Assembly: GCA_027563935.2 (NCBI GenBank)
Contig: CM050447.1
Coordinates: 18,120,001 to 18,184,000, forward strand
Source of the DNA: Costus lasius
Taxonomy: Eukaryota > Streptophyta > Magnoliopsida > Zingiberales > Costaceae
Reading direction: 5' to 3'
DNA length: 64,000 bases
The notes under the pieces were generated by a model. The model saw only the letters and a list, made by a program, of their open reading frames with translations, ran no database searches and had not been told where the DNA came from. A program made the position numbers and the translations under genes. How positions within the stretch are numbered: position 1 is the stretch's first letter; each line of letters opens with the position of its first letter. Positions 12,010 through 23,196 of the stretch are shown here, in pieces.

Positions 12010-13113
12010 CTACGGAACCTCCCTGGCAGTGTTTGGAGCTACTTGGATTGCACCGATCCTTGGCTCCTCGGTATGATCTTCAGCTTCTTTAGTTGGTTCT
12101 TGCAGTACTATAGCCATGATCTTTTGTCTGGTGGGGCAATCCTTCATCCAGTGAGGACCACCACATGAGAAACACTCCTGTGGCTTTGGTTCTGCGTGCG
12201 CCCTTCCAGCGGTCCGATGTGGCTTTTGTCCTCCTGGCGAACCCCTGTCTCATCGGCGAAAAGGTCTACCCTTTTCTGGAACTCTAGCCCTCGGCGGGGA
12301 GTCGCGCTTCGGTGGTGACCTCGACTTTCTTGGTGGTGTTGATCTGGAATTTCGATTATCCACCAATGATTCGGCCACCGCCGCAGCCACCCTCTAGTCT
12401 GGTGGTGAGTGTCGCCGGACCTCCGTCTCCGCTCATGGTTGAAGATTACGAAGGAAAAAGTACCCTCTGTCTGCCTCCAACATGTCTGGTAGCTCCAACA
12501 TTAGTGCGGAGAATGCCCTGATGTACTCCTGGATCGACCCCGTGTGCCTCAGCCGATCTACTTTGCCACGAGCCTGATCCACCAAATTCCCGGGAAGAAA
12601 CTGCCCCCGCAGTTCCTCACGGAAGGTCTCCCATGGCCAACTAGAAGCCCCCGACATTGAGCTAACTTTGGTCCTCCACCAAAGGTTAGCGTCGGCTGTG
12701 AGATACGAAATGCACACCTGCACTCGTTCTCCCTTTGGAACATGGTTCGCAGAGAACAGTTGCTCCATGTCCCAAATAAAATTCTCTACTTCTCTGGACG
12801 ATCAGACCCCTCCGAACGTTGCTAGTTCAGGGATGCGTACCTTTGGTTTGGGAGCCTCCTGCTTCGTTGTCGCCGTAACTCGTGGTGCCTGCGCTAAGGC
12901 CAAGCGCAACACAATGATCTCTGTCTGCATCCCTACTATTTGCTCTGGTAGGTCTATCAGACTCTCCACGGTCTGCTGCAGAGCGACAATCTGCAACCGT
13001 TGTTGCTCCACTGTCCGCTGAAGATGCTCAACCTGGGGAACTTCCGCGTTGTCCCCATCACTGGTTAAGTCGAGCACCCTTGTCACGCCAGGGCCATCTG
13101 CCTGATTCACCAT
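12010..13113 (-). pseudogene. Retrotransposon gag, broken by four in-frame stops
   Basis: A 368-codon frame runs from ATG at 13113 (MVNQADG) to TAG at 12010-12012. It shows a coiled-coil N-terminus, a retrotransposon gag core (ANLWWRTKV, FREELRGQFLPGN, RLRHTGSIQEYIRAFSALM) and a zinc knuckle CFSCGGPHWMKDC at 12136-12174. Four stops interrupt it: 12802-12804, 12433-12435, 12394-12396 and 12250-12252. Each is explained by one C-to-T or G-to-A change (CGA to TGA, TGG to TGA or TAG). No frameshift is needed. Gag would form the particle that packages element RNA. It is dead as it stands. Confidence 0.88.
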
Positions 13114-13301
13114 ATCGTCAGTCAATTTAACTGTTACCTTAGCTTTGACACCCTTGTCACGCCAGGGCCAAATGTCTTCTGGTTGTGTGCGCGATCTTCC
13201 GAAACTTGCTTCCGACCTTCAATTTTTCGGGTGACTCAGCCGTGTTGACCGCACCAAGACTTGTGGGTATGGGCCCATAGAAACTTAGCTCTGATACCAA
13301 T

Positions 13302-14244
13302 TGTCACGCCCCAACGAACCGTTCTCCGACGAATCTAGGACTGTGTGCCAAATCTTTAGATTTAGCCCCAAATTTACCCCCAAATTGATTTGGAACCCTA
13401 ATTTTGACCTCTACGTCGACCGTTGACTCAAACTTTCGCACCAAACTCGTGCCGAATGAACGCGCGCTCGTCAAAACGTAGCTCGGATGCAAAGTATCGA
13501 ACGCCGCCTGCGCCTCACCCTCAGCCCTTTTTACCGGTCAGAAGCCGTCGTCGCCGCCGGAAACGACGAAGAATGGCGCCGAAACCACCAAAATAGAGGA
13601 AGAAGAAGGCCAGAGAAGAAAGCTTGTATTTCAGCAGTAAAAGCTACAAAACTCCTCCTTTACAGTTGCCGATGCCCTCTTCCCCTCCCTCGCCGGTCGT
13701 CTCCCCAAACGCCGGTTACAATCTCTGTCGAAGCTTCCCTAAGCTTCGCTTCTCATCGCTCACTTGATGATGGAGGTCAATCACTCGTTGCTGGTGGTGT
13801 TGATCCCCTCAATCGTCCTCCCATCGGATGATTTATAGAGGCGTCGCTTCCCTCCAAGCCACCTCCAAACTTCCCGTTGCGACCGCGTCCCTCGCGAGTT
13901 TCGTCTACGCGCCCGATGCCTTCGCCGAAGCCACCTCCTCCATCACCTGTTTCTAGGTCAGCCCCAAAGATCTCGCGACGCTGCAACCTTTGTTTCTCCG
14001 CTTCTCTCGCGCGCTGCCGTCGCCGCTTCGAGCTCGGTCGTCGTCCGCTTCGCTCGGTGAAGAAGAAGAAGATGCGGCTGAAGCAACCACTCCTCTCGTT
14101 GCGTGGTCAACAATCGCAGTGGATTCGGTTGACTATAGATTGTGGGCGTGAAAGCGGGCTCCGCTTTTGTGTGTTGCATTTGGGCTTGGGCCACCGCCTA
14201 GCTCGCTGCTCTTTGGCCCGGCCTAGTGGTCTTGGGGCCTAACA
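13302..14244 (-). repeat. 5' LTR of the gag-only element at 10.9 kb
   Basis: 943 bp, ending at the CTAAT target duplication (14245-14249). The primer-binding site abuts its inner edge. Confidence 0.9.
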
Positions 14245-14249
14245 CTAAT

Positions 14250-15121
14250 CTAGATGAACGTATCGACCACTACAATAGTGGGAATCATGACAAAAATGAG
14301 AATTTATTTTGGGATTTTTTTTATAAAAAAATCAAATCAATCAAATAGAGGATGGTTGTCAACTAGTCATACATTTGGACATGGAGGATGATTTGGCAGC
14401 TAGTAGAAGCACCCTTCCCATTGCTTGGGTTGAAGCACTATGCCAAAAGGTTGTATAAAGGACCTTGTAAATATTGAAAATAGGCATGCAATTGGAAAAT
14501 AATTCATGGAAAAAAAAAGAAAAAGCTTCTAAAAGAAGAAAAATTAAATAAAATTTTGGCTATCTTACTTTTGTGATATTTGTTTAGGGAATATATATCT
14601 CTAGACCAACTATTATATAATGATATATGCCTAAATGCATATATGAAAATGGTTTTAGGGCAATCCACCATATACTATGTAATATCACAAAAGAATGCAT
14701 AAATGAATCATTAGAATGGGTAACGAGGGGTGTCTAATTTTTAGTTTAATCTAAAAATTTCATTCAGTTTATAACTAATTAGTTTAGTTTAAAATTTAAA
14801 AAAAAAAAATTAATTCAATTTTTGTTTCAATCTTAAAAATTCGAGTTGAATCGAATTAATCAATAATTATACATCATTTTTATATTATTTGTATATAATT
14901 TTTAATACTATTATTTTATTTTAAAAATAATTAAAAATAATATTATTAGTAAAAATTAATAAAATAAATGATTTTTGGTTAGGTAATGGTTCGGTTATTT
15001 TTTTTAAAAAATAGTTCTATTTTAATTTTTAAAAATAGATAAAAATTTAGTTTGGTTCAGTTTTGTTTTACTCCGTGTATAAAGCATCGATGAATAACCT
15101 GATACGTCAATAATAGTCTGT
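14250..15121. other. AT-rich spacer, possible MITE debris
   Basis: No gene seen. The part from about 14720 to 15080 is very AT-rich with repeated ATTTTTAGTTT and GTTCGGTT phrases and self-complementary blocks, as in old MITEs. Ends and duplications could not be placed. Confidence 0.4.
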
Positions 15122-16097
15122 TTCAGTGGAGGGATATCTGGAGAGAAAGGAAAGATTTATACCTTTTCCTTTGTTTCAGTGAAAAAAAAGAGAAGAAAGA
15201 AAAGAAAAGAGAGGAGAAATTTAGGGCAGTTTTCCCCTCAAATATTTCCCTCCGATTTGGATGGAAAAGCCAAATCCTTCCCTCACGCGTTCTCTCTCAC
15301 CTCACTCCCTTGTCGCCGACGCCCTTGCCTCTCTCCCTCTTCACCTTGCCATCTCCTCCGCTCCCTCTCGTATGAAATTGTGGATCTCCAAAACCCCAAT
15401 CCAGATCTCCTCCTCCGCCGTGGGTGCTAAGGTCTTCGAGAACGGCCCCAAACCCCCTCCCACTACCCTCTCGCCGCCTCCCCTAAAGACCCTCTTTTGG
15501 CTCAAGACCACACAACAGGAGCTCCTGATTCGTGTCGCCGCGCTCGCACTCATCTACGTGCTCGCCTTCGCCATCTGCCTTTTCAGTGTCCTCCACTACG
15601 AGTCTATGATCCACGAGTTCTGGAACTGGTTCGACTATGAGAGTTGGTACCCGCTCGGATGCATCGTCGGCGGCACTCTCTACCCAGGCCTCATCATCAC
15701 AGCTGCGATCATCTACCATATCATCCGTTTTCTCACCTTCGTTGTCCACATTCTTGACGCCTACATCCTCACCGCACCCTTCTTCGTTGATCCACTTGCC
15801 TCTCTCCCTCGTCGCTCTTGCCTCTCTCCCTGGTCGCTGACGGCCTGCCTCTCACCCTCGTCGCCAACGCCCTCCCAGACCTTGTCTCTCTCCCTTGTTG
15901 CCCCTCGTCGCCGACGGTATTACCATCCAGTCTAGTTCTCATTTTTGTTTTCTTCCCTACCAATGAAACAAGAGAGAAGAAAATTTCTTTTCAATTTCTT
16001 TTTTATTAATTTTTCTAAACTATTTTCTTTTCTTCTTAGTTTTTTTTTCTATTAATTTTTCTATTCCTTCTTTCTTGTTTTTTATCCCTCCACTGAA
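15122..16097. mobile_element. Small inverted-repeat element carrying an STT3 gene fragment
   Basis: TTCAGTGGAGGGATA at 15122-15136 is exactly repeated in inverse at 16083-16097. Just outside the left copy is AGTCTGT, as in Tourist/Harbinger-type ends. Between them are purine- and pyrimidine-rich tracts and a captured piece of STT3 (15490-15787). CT-rich phrases (CTTGCCTCTCTCCCT) flank the captured piece on both sides. A clean target duplication could not be assigned. This fits a Pack-TIR/Pack-MITE element; the superfamily is uncertain. Confidence 0.6.
15490..15787 (+). pseudogene. STT3 (oligosaccharyltransferase subunit) N-terminal fragment
   Basis: An intronless stretch reads KTTQQELLIRVAALALIYV, then FSVLHYESMIHEF joined directly to WNWFDYESWYPLG and VGGTLYPGL, ending near LTAPFF. 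This is the first membrane segment and loop of plant STT3, the catalytic subunit that transfers N-glycans in the ER. About 20 residues between HEF and WNWFD are missing. They hold the conserved DPYFNYR motif with a catalytic aspartate, so the fragment cannot be active. It covers less than a fifth of the normal protein. It is a captured or retroposed piece inside the inverted-repeat element. Confidence 0.85.
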
Positions 16098-16242
16098 GAG
16101 TGTAAGGAGTTAACTCGAATTGGGAAAAATAATTTACTGCAAATATACATTAAGTGGTACATCACTGCTGGGAGGAAACGTCACCTTGTCCAAACATGGA
16201 AACAAGCACCGAATGCTAGAGACAAGCATATGCCAACAACAA

Positions 16243-18159
16243 TCAGTCGAACACTGTTAGCTTTTCGTACTCCTTTCCGGCGATCGCCGCCTCCATCACT
16301 GCCCGCGGGTTGAGCACCCCATCCCCTTCTAAGAACAACTTCACCAGATTCTTTGAGAACCCGCTCACCATTGCCACCCCCTTCTGCGTCGACGGCACCG
16401 GCGTGGACCTCGAGTCCCTCAGGTTCCAGAACACCACCTCCGGGACCGCCTCCGCGTACCCGGCCTCCCGAAACTTCCGCTGGATTGCCTCGTAGTCCGT
16501 CTCCCACGAATTTGCAGATGCCTGATCGAATTCCATGTCGCTGAACACAAATACCCTCCGCACCATCCCCTCCGCCGGCAGTCCCCCTTGCACCGCTACC
16601 GTTAGCAATTTGTCAAACACCTTCTGGAAATCCGTGTTCATCCCCCAATCCATCTGCCGGATGAACATTGTCTTCTCCTGCAGTGAATCACCCTTGATCT
16701 CGTGCAATTGCGGGCTCTCACTGAACGTGATCACTCTTCCCTTCCATGGCGCCTCGCTCAGCTCGGAGATCAGAAGTCCGAGGGCCACGCAGACTTCCAT
16801 CGGCGTGCCGGACATGCTGCCGGATACATCGCACACCGCGATACAGTTCCGCAGGCTCCCCCTTTTGGATAGGTCTTCGACCATCCGCTTCCATTGCAGC
16901 TCTGCGACCTCGTCGCCAGCGTCTGCTACGAGCTCGTGCGGCAGTAGCGCGCCGGCAGCGATTTTGGCTGTCCCCTTCTTGACGTCAGCCAGGAATTGGG
17001 CAAATCGCTCGGGGTCGTGTTTCGTGAATATCTCTTTGTAGTTCTTCATCGCCACCGAGGCTACGCGATTGTAGGGGAGGATGCTCCACTGGCCAGCGCT
17101 CATGTAGACCTCCGGCAGCTCGAGAGCGCGGCGGAGGGGAACTAGGGCGTCCCGTCGGAGGCGATCGCGGACGCGGTAGGCGTAGTGTGCATCCTCTAGG
17201 GAGGAGTACTCGGGGTCGGAGTCGGGCGGAAAGAGGCGGCGGGCGACAGCCTCGCAGAGGAGGGTGGAGCGGTCATAGGAGGAGTCAAGGGAGGGACACC
17301 ACTTGGCAGCAAGGGAGATCTTTGTTGTCTCGCCTGCACTCAGGTGGCGGAGGTCGGCAACAAGGAGCTCAGCGAAGGTGTCAGCTACACGATCATGGAG
17401 AAATCGGTAGTCCGCGTCGCGGTTGTAGCGCCGGACGGCCCGGGTCGCCATCTCGGCACGATTCTTCCGACGAATCACGGCTGCCTTTTCCGATAAGAGC
17501 TTTCCCCTGGCCAAATCGGTGGCAATTCTCTCCTCCTTTGTTCCTTCCGTCTTCGTTACCTTGCGCCGTCGGGGCTGGCGAGAGTGACGGGGAAAGGGGA
17601 ATCGCCGGCGGCCGGAACGACTGGTCTTAGGACCTCGAGGCGGTCGTGCGGCTTTGGACTTCTCTCGAACATCGGCGCCAGCGATCAGGCGGTGAAGGAT
17701 CTCAGGCAGGTCCTTGAGGTAGCCGAAGCCGGCGATAGGCAGGATGTTCAAGGCGAGGGTCTTGGGGTGATTGCGGTGCAGCCAGAGGGCAGAGGCGTAG
17801 AACCCCTCGCGATCGGACTTGCCCGTGCCGCGGACGCCTCGGAGGTGGCAGGCCAGCTTGAGGGCGGAGGTAGCGTCCTGGGCCCAGGCGGAGGAAAGGA
17901 GGGAGGCCACGGTTTCGGGGTGTGTGCCCGGGACGACCTGGAAGAAGAAGTCGAGGCAGGAGTCACCGGAGGAGAGGAAGGTTGGGGAGAGGTTCTCTGT
18001 GAGGCCCATGGGGGGACGCGGGACAGCGGAGTTGAAGTTGGCGTCCATGAGGTCAAGGAAAGATGCAGAAGGTGCCTCAAGGACGGGGGAGGAGAGGGAA
18101 GGGCAGCGGTGGATCTCGGGCGGGCCAAGGAGGGTGATGGTGGGTGGGACAGTCGCCAT
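16243..18159 (-). CDS. DUF2828 / von Willebrand A-domain protein
   Basis: A single 638-residue reading frame without introns. I chose the ATG at 18159 (MATVPPTITLLGPPEIH); another in-frame ATG 42 bases upstream would add 14 residues of poor quality. The N-terminal two thirds match the plant DUF2828 family, including a basic, low-complexity insert at about residues 185-225 and the AAKWCPSLDSSYD and VRDRLRRD blocks. The C-terminal part is a vWA-like domain with a metal-site motif CDVSGSMSG at residues 443-451 and a later FSDMEFD. vWA folds bind partners through a metal; the function of this plant family is not established. The frame is intact, GC-rich, and lies 145 bp from the STT3-carrying element. 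Confidence 0.9.
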   Translation of the reverse strand: MATVPPTITLLGPPEIHRCPSLSSPVLEAPSASFLDLMDANFNSAVPRPPMGLTENLSPTFLSSGDSCLDFFFQVVPGTHPETVASLLSSAWAQDATSALKLACHLRGVRGTGKSDREGFYASALWLHRNHPKTLALNILPIAGFGYLKDLPEILHRLIAGADVREKSKAARPPRGPKTSRSGRRRFPFPRHSRQPRRRKVTKTEGTKEERIATDLARGKLLSEKAAVIRRKNRAEMATRAVRRYNRDADYRFLHDRVADTFAELLVADLRHLSAGETTKISLAAKWCPSLDSSYDRSTLLCEAVARRLFPPDSDPEYSSLEDAHYAYRVRDRLRRDALVPLRRALELPEVYMSAGQWSILPYNRVASVAMKNYKEIFTKHDPERFAQFLADVKKGTAKIAAGALLPHELVADAGDEVAELQWKRMVEDLSKRGSLRNCIAVCDVSGSMSGTPMEVCVALGLLISELSEAPWKGRVITFSESPQLHEIKGDSLQEKTMFIRQMDWGMNTDFQKVFDKLLTVAVQGGLPAEGMVRRVFVFSDMEFDQASANSWETDYEAIQRKFREAGYAEAVPEVVFWNLRDSRSTPVPSTQKGVAMVSGFSKNLVKLFLEGDGVLNPRAVMEAAIAGKEYEKLTVFD

Positions 18160-18902
18160 TGGAGTCGACGTGGAACGCTGTAGGTTTTTGGGTATGCACA
18201 CGCAGGCTTGAATTGGGCTTGTTGAAGCAGAGAACTTTAGTTCCCGGGTTATTTGAAGAGTCTGTTTCCGTGGCGCGCAAGGATAAGAATTGGAAATGGG
18301 AAGAAACGACTCCTTGCAATGAAAGATTCTTCAGCAAAAAGAAGACGTGGCAACTGGCAAGTGGGCATCGACTAATCGTCTACAACGTAGCTTCTCTAAA
18401 TATGCAGCAGAACATTCTCAGTGCATTTCACTAATTATTTTTATTCACTTACACTATATTCAATTTGTGTGTTGATTAAATTTTCAGTGAACGGATTATT
18501 TGAAATTAGATGATCATTATGCGTGCCCATAAAAGTAGATTAATGCACTAATTTATTTATTTTTATTTCCCGACATAAGCTAGTGCATTTTCAATCAAAC
18601 CCAACATATCCACTTAGTGAGTTTTGCCCTTTGCACTGTATAAACACCATCAAATTAAATAATAAATACTTTTTTGTGTCGTATGATTGTCATAATTGTT
18701 ATAGACAATAATTCTTTCTGTAAAGTAATATATTATTTAGAATGGCAAAATTTTTATCTTTTTATTAAATATGTTTTTAGGTTTAATGTAAATATATTGT
18801 AAATAAATATCATAAAAGTTATTATTTGTCCCTTTAAATACTGAATATAATGTAATTATATTTCTAAAATTATTATAACATCTTCTATTTATATATAGAA
18901 TT
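18160..18902. other. Upstream region of the DUF2828 gene
   Basis: The first 150 bases should contain the promoter and 5' leader of the minus-strand gene. I see no clear TATA box. From about 18430 onward the sequence is AT-rich with no coding signal. Confidence 0.45.
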
Positions 18903-19408
18903 TAGACCTGGCAAAATCTGACCCGACCAGACTCCGACACGAAGTTAGGCGGATTTGGGTTAGCCATAATCTTGTTTGGGTCATAAACAAGTCAATCTAT
19001 TTATGACCCAAAAATAATCGGATTGACCTGCTTAACCCGATTACATTATATATATATATATATATAAAATTTAAATATAGGCTCACATAGTTCCATTACT
19101 AGCTCATAAGCTCAAATATCTTCTAATTATCTTTTAACCTAGATTTCGGCCTACACATAAACCCAAAATTTTATTAATTTGAATAAAATTTTTATCAATT
19201 CGTTATTTATGTTTAAACTACAAATGATAAACGGTTATTCGGGTCGTTTCGGGTTGACCCGATTATTTCAGGTCGTGTTCGTGTTAGACAGTTTGACCCA
19301 ATTAATTAAATAGATCATGTTCGGATTGACTTAATCGAGTTATAGGTCACAACTGACATGACTTATTTATGACCCGTTGACACAAAAATAATGGGCCAGA
19401 GGTGTTCA
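18903..19408. mobile_element. hAT-type MITE, copy 1
   Basis: Starts TAGACCTGGCAAA, a hAT-like terminus, and has the same body as the copies at 21015-21544 and 51518-55891, including repeated GACCCG/CGGGTC phrases. A (TA)n run sits at 19046-19067. The right end is worn (GGGCCAGAGGT) and approximate. No coding capacity. Confidence 0.75.
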
Positions 19409-19599
19409 ATGGAATGGTGATGCATTTCACGGACTACTCCCGGATGGACACTGCTTGAGCTGCGCATTGTTGTGGGATTCCTCAACTTAATGCTAAATCC
19501 TTTTGGCGGGTCGGTCTAGTATTTTTACCTTGATATATCCATATGCTTGCGTTAGCAATACCTGTTCACCTAGTGCATATACCAGTCTTTCATATACCA

Positions 19600-20690
19600 T
19601 AATGCACCCCCGCCACCTCGCCGTTCTCGACCTACATCTTCCATGCCATTATCAGCTCCTCTGCCACCCCCACGTACTGCACACTCACCACCTTGCACCC
19701 AAATTAGATGCAAAGGAGGAGGCCACAGTGGCGCACGTAAGATTCTAGGTACTCAATCACCTGTCGGTGGCTAGTTTTCACATCCGCCACGCTATTTGGC
19801 CACGGACAGTCCAAGAACTACTACACCGACTTGGGCGATTGGAGGGAAATAGAGTCGAGGGTGCACGCCCACATGCCTCCAATGCCGTCTTCAGCCTCGA
19901 ACATTGTCACATGGAAGCCCTTCTCCACTGCGCCATGCTGCCAATTGTTGGGTGAGTTCCTCTATATATCTTATATAGAGAAAGACTCACATTTGGTTGT
20001 GCTCACTTGATGGCATACTTAAAATATTAGCTATCTTTGAATATTTTTTTGTCACTAATTGATGACTTTAGTGCTGACTTTGGAGGAGAGATAGCAGCCG
20101 CATGGTTTGAGGAAGAGAGCCACAAAAATCTTGAGAGAATAGGGAAGAAAGAAATCTATCCAGCATTTGATCAAATGACAATCAGAAAGTATTGCACCGT
20201 TGGATTTAGCTAAAACTTTGCAGACATATAGAGCACTCAATTTTTCAGATGCTGAACGGTCGAATCGTGGATTGGAGTTCTCTAAGGTCACCGATTTCTC
20301 AGCCATAAACAGTACAGTTTTTTCATTTGGTGAGATCTCTCCATCTTCTCTTTGTGTTTGGTTTCCACCTTGTGAGTGACGATCAATTTGTTATTGATCC
20401 AAGAACATATAGTTCTTGATGGTTTGATATATTCTCTCTAGTGTGTGGCTAGAGAAAACTTTATGTTTTCTCATTGACAGTGGAAGGTTTTGATCGGTGT
20501 TGCTCCCATAGTTTTTTCTTTTATTTTAAAGGATTTTTTACTTAAATCTTGATATCATTATCTTGTTTTATATTACTGTGATTCTTCTTAATTCATGATT
20601 AGTGATACTTGCTCTACTAGTATTTGTCCATAACACTAACCCACTAACACCGGCACCGATGCCGTCTTTCTTTTTTATTTCTTCTTTCGT
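19600..20690 (-). pseudogene. FMO pseudogene (exon 1 relic) split by a solo LTR
   Basis: Minus-strand sequence at 19600-19945 aligns with exon 1 of the FMO gene at 33634-34080 (for example the blocks for [11 protein letters not shown] and VFEAEDG) with many substitutions and stops. The start of exon 1 reappears at about 20636-20665, after a 690-bp LTR. Only exon 1 is recognisable. It lies 13 kb from the intact FMO, on the same strand, suggesting an old local duplication. Confidence 0.85.
19946..20635. mobile_element. Solo LTR (probably Ty1/copia) inside the FMO pseudogene
   Basis: 690 bp from TGTTGGGTGAG to TTTGTCCATAACA, with TG...CA ends. It interrupts the FMO exon-1 alignment exactly. Flanks are CCAAT (19941-19945) and CTAAC (20636-20640), a target duplication with two transitions. 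There is no second LTR or interior. Confidence 0.8.
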
Positions 20691-21014
20691 CTAACTAACA
20701 CTTTTGTTGCTGTGGAGAAGCAAACGATGGGATGCCAAGATGGAATGAGATACGCTTGTTTTTGTACACATCAATATGAATTCTGACTTTTCCAGCGGTG
20801 TCAAAATCTCAAACCCCGATTCCTGACTTGAAAATTCTGAATAGAACGGTGGAATTGCAGTAGCAGTCAAATCATTACTTGTGAGGATTTTGCGGTGCTC
20901 AATGTTGATATCAGGATGATTCACAGAACGTCTAGATTAAGTACTTTTTCATGTCGCAAAAAGGTTCTCAACCGGGAACAACTAGCGTGGAGGGAGGAGG
21001 ATGGCCCTGAATAG
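20690..21014. other. Spacer without recognised features
   Basis: Short intergenic stretch between the FMO pseudogene and a MITE. I see nothing definite. Confidence 0.4.
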
Positions 21015-21544
21015 TAGATCCGGTAAAATCTGATCCGACTTGCTGACCCAACTCGACTTGACATAAAGTTAGGCGAATTTGAGTCAGCCATAATCGTGTT
21101 CGGGTCATAAATATGTCAATCCGTTTATGACCCGAAAATAACCGGATCGTGTCGGGTTGTAAAGAGGTTGACCCGTTTAACCCGATTACATTATATATTT
21201 ATATATAAAAAATTTAAATATTGGCTCACCTAACTCCTATTGCTAACCCAAAAGCCCAAATATCTTTTAACTACCTTTTAACCTAGATTTCGGCCCATAC
21301 ATAAACTCAAAATTTTATTATTTTTAATAAAAATTTTATTAATTTATTATTTATATTTAAAATATAAATGATAAACGGGTTATTCGAGTCGTGTCGGGTT
21401 GACCCGATTATATTTGGATCGTGTTCGTGTTAGACAGTTTGACTCAATTAATTAAATGGGTTATGTTCGGGTTAGCTTCATCGGATCATGGGACACAGTT
21501 GACACGATCCATTTATGACGTACTGATCCCAATTGCTAGATCTA
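21015..21544. mobile_element. hAT-type MITE, copy 2 (complete)
   Basis: 530 bp with terminal inverted repeats TAGATCCGGTAAAATC / GATTGGGA-type mirror CCAATTGCTAGATCTA, flanked by CTGAATAG and CTAAATAG (7 of 8 identical). An 8-bp duplication and TAG...TGGCAA-like ends identify a non-autonomous hAT element. Same family as 18903 and 51518. Confidence 0.85.
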
Positions 21545-22190
21545 CTAAATAGTAAAGAAAAATAAGTATTTTGCAAACTTAAACGTAGCAGCCAATTAAT
21601 TACACACATTGAATCTTGAAGGGCGAACATGCCTACTCTCCGTTGTATTAATCTTCAGCCACTTTGAGGCACACTATATGAAATCTAAAAAGAAGAGCGG
21701 GCAGATTACCTTTTTATATATTTCCATTTTTATTCTCCTATTCTAATGAGGTAGACAAGAGAAATATAAAAAAAAATTAAAATATACTTTATTCGGGTCT
21801 TCTTTATCCTCTTAGCTATAACAAGCAATTACAGTTGGGTATGATACCAATTCTCCAACGAATTAGTCTGCATTTGCAAGAAAAAAAATATCGAATGTAC
21901 TTGTCCTTACTTAGGATTCCTAAGCCAGATTATAAATTGTCAAATACTGTTAATTGACAAATACTGGGTTCATCCACAATCAAACAAAATATATATTTTT
22001 AAATAATTTTTACATTAAAGAATGTTTTTAATTCATTGCAAATAGACAAGTTGATGTTTTTATAGAAAAAATAATATGATAATTTTTATAATATATAAGG
22101 GCATATATTTCAAAAAGATATAATGATCAACGAATCTCTATAACATATAAGATACCAGATTTAGGGGAAAACTCAAAAGACCTTTTTTAA
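21545..22190. other. AT-rich spacer
   Basis: No gene or clear repeat recognised. AT-rich throughout. Confidence 0.4.
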
Positions 22191-22772
22191 CGATTTGTTT
22201 GGCCTTATTTTGAAGTTGATTTTAAGTAGTTTTTAAGCAAAAAAAAGTTAGAAAACTATTTGATAATGAAAAGTAAAAGTAAAAAAAATATTAAAAAAAG
22301 TAGAAGTTGAAAAAAATACTAAAAAAGTAGAGTTGAAAAAAATGCTAAAAAAGCATAAGTTGAAAAAAAGTACAATTTAGTTTGAAATTGATTTTAATCA
22401 GTTTTTAAGCAGAAAGCAGTTAGAAAAACTGTTTAGTAATAAAAAGTAGAAACAGAAAAAACAGAAGTTATGAAAGCTACAATTTGATGCTTTTACAGCT
22501 TCTGCTTCTCTAAAAAAATAATTTACATAATTTTATTTAAAATTTTAGGTATTATTATTTTAAATAATTTAAAATTTTCACATTAAAGAAAAATAAAATA
22601 AAATATTATTTTAAATAATTTAAAATAATATATTTAGTTATTATTTTAAATTTTGCCAGCAATTAAAAAATTATTAACCAAACATCTTATAAATGTTAGC
22701 AGTGCAGCACAGTACAGTATAGTACAGTTTAGTACAATTATAAAATTATTAACAGTGGGGCCAAACAGACCC
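22191..22772. mobile_element. Tourist-like MITE with internal duplications
   Basis: Ends are CGATTTGTTTGGCC and GGCCAAACAGACCC (imperfect inverted repeats of the GGGTCTGTTTGGCC type), and TTAA occurs on both sides (22187-22190, 22773-22776). Inside, a block at about 22202-22290 is repeated at 22378-22455. This resembles PIF/Harbinger-derived MITEs. Very AT-rich and non-coding. Confidence 0.65.
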
Positions 22773-23003
22773 TTAATGCTTTTATAGCTTCTGCTTTTTC
22801 AAAAAAATAATATACATAATTTTGTTTAAAATTTTATGTATTATTATTTTAAATAATTTAAGATTTTAACACTAAGAAAAATAAAATATATTATAATTTA
22901 AAATATTTAAAATAATATATTTATTTAACCAAATATCTTATCAATTTTAACAGTACAGTACAGTTTAGCACATTTGTAAAGTTATTAACAGCGGGCCCAA
23001 CAG
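22773..23003. repeat. Partial second copy of the Tourist-like MITE
   Basis: Repeats the right half of the preceding MITE, from AATGCTTTTATAGCTTCTGC to GGGCCCAACAGGCCC, in the same direction. The two form a partial tandem dimer. Both halves include runs of CAGTACAGT/TAGTACAG. Confidence 0.65.
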
Positions 23004-23196
23004 GCCCAAAGTCATATATAAAAAGAGATTTAGATTTACAAGGGCTAGGTGGGGCCGAGCTTTTAAGCCTAAGTTAATAATAATAAATTAATTACTTCTT
23101 ATATATTTTATTTTTTTTTCACTTTTCAAGTGAGACTATATTGAGTATTACATTTTTTTTGCTAAATGTTAACCGATATCTTAAATTCATGCCTAG

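Larger units (their letters stand above)
10894..14244 (-). mobile_element. Gag-only LTR retrotransposon (TR-GAG type)
   Basis: LTRs are 10894-11920 (1027 bp) and 13302-14244 (943 bp; one carries an indel of about 84 bp). The target duplication is CTAAT (10889-10893 and 14245-14249). On the minus strand a perfect initiator-Met primer site, TGGTATCAGAGC, lies at 13299-13288 and a purine tract GGAGGAGAAT at 11930-11921. The 1381-bp interior holds only a broken gag; no protease, reverse transcriptase or integrase is present and there is no room for them. Known plant TR-GAG elements have this plan and depend on partner elements. TATA motifs lie near 11512 and 13830. The LTRs differ more than those of the neighbour, so it is older. 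Confidence 0.93.

Noticed and set aside
15261..15935. 224-codon frame taken as a complete gene
   Set aside because: Only the middle (15490-15787) is STT3-like and it lacks the catalytic motif; both ends are CT-rich filler inside a small transposon.
18077..18434. Small frames on both strands at the 5' end of the DUF2828 gene
   Set aside because: Shadows of the coding sequence and its leader, with no independent evidence.
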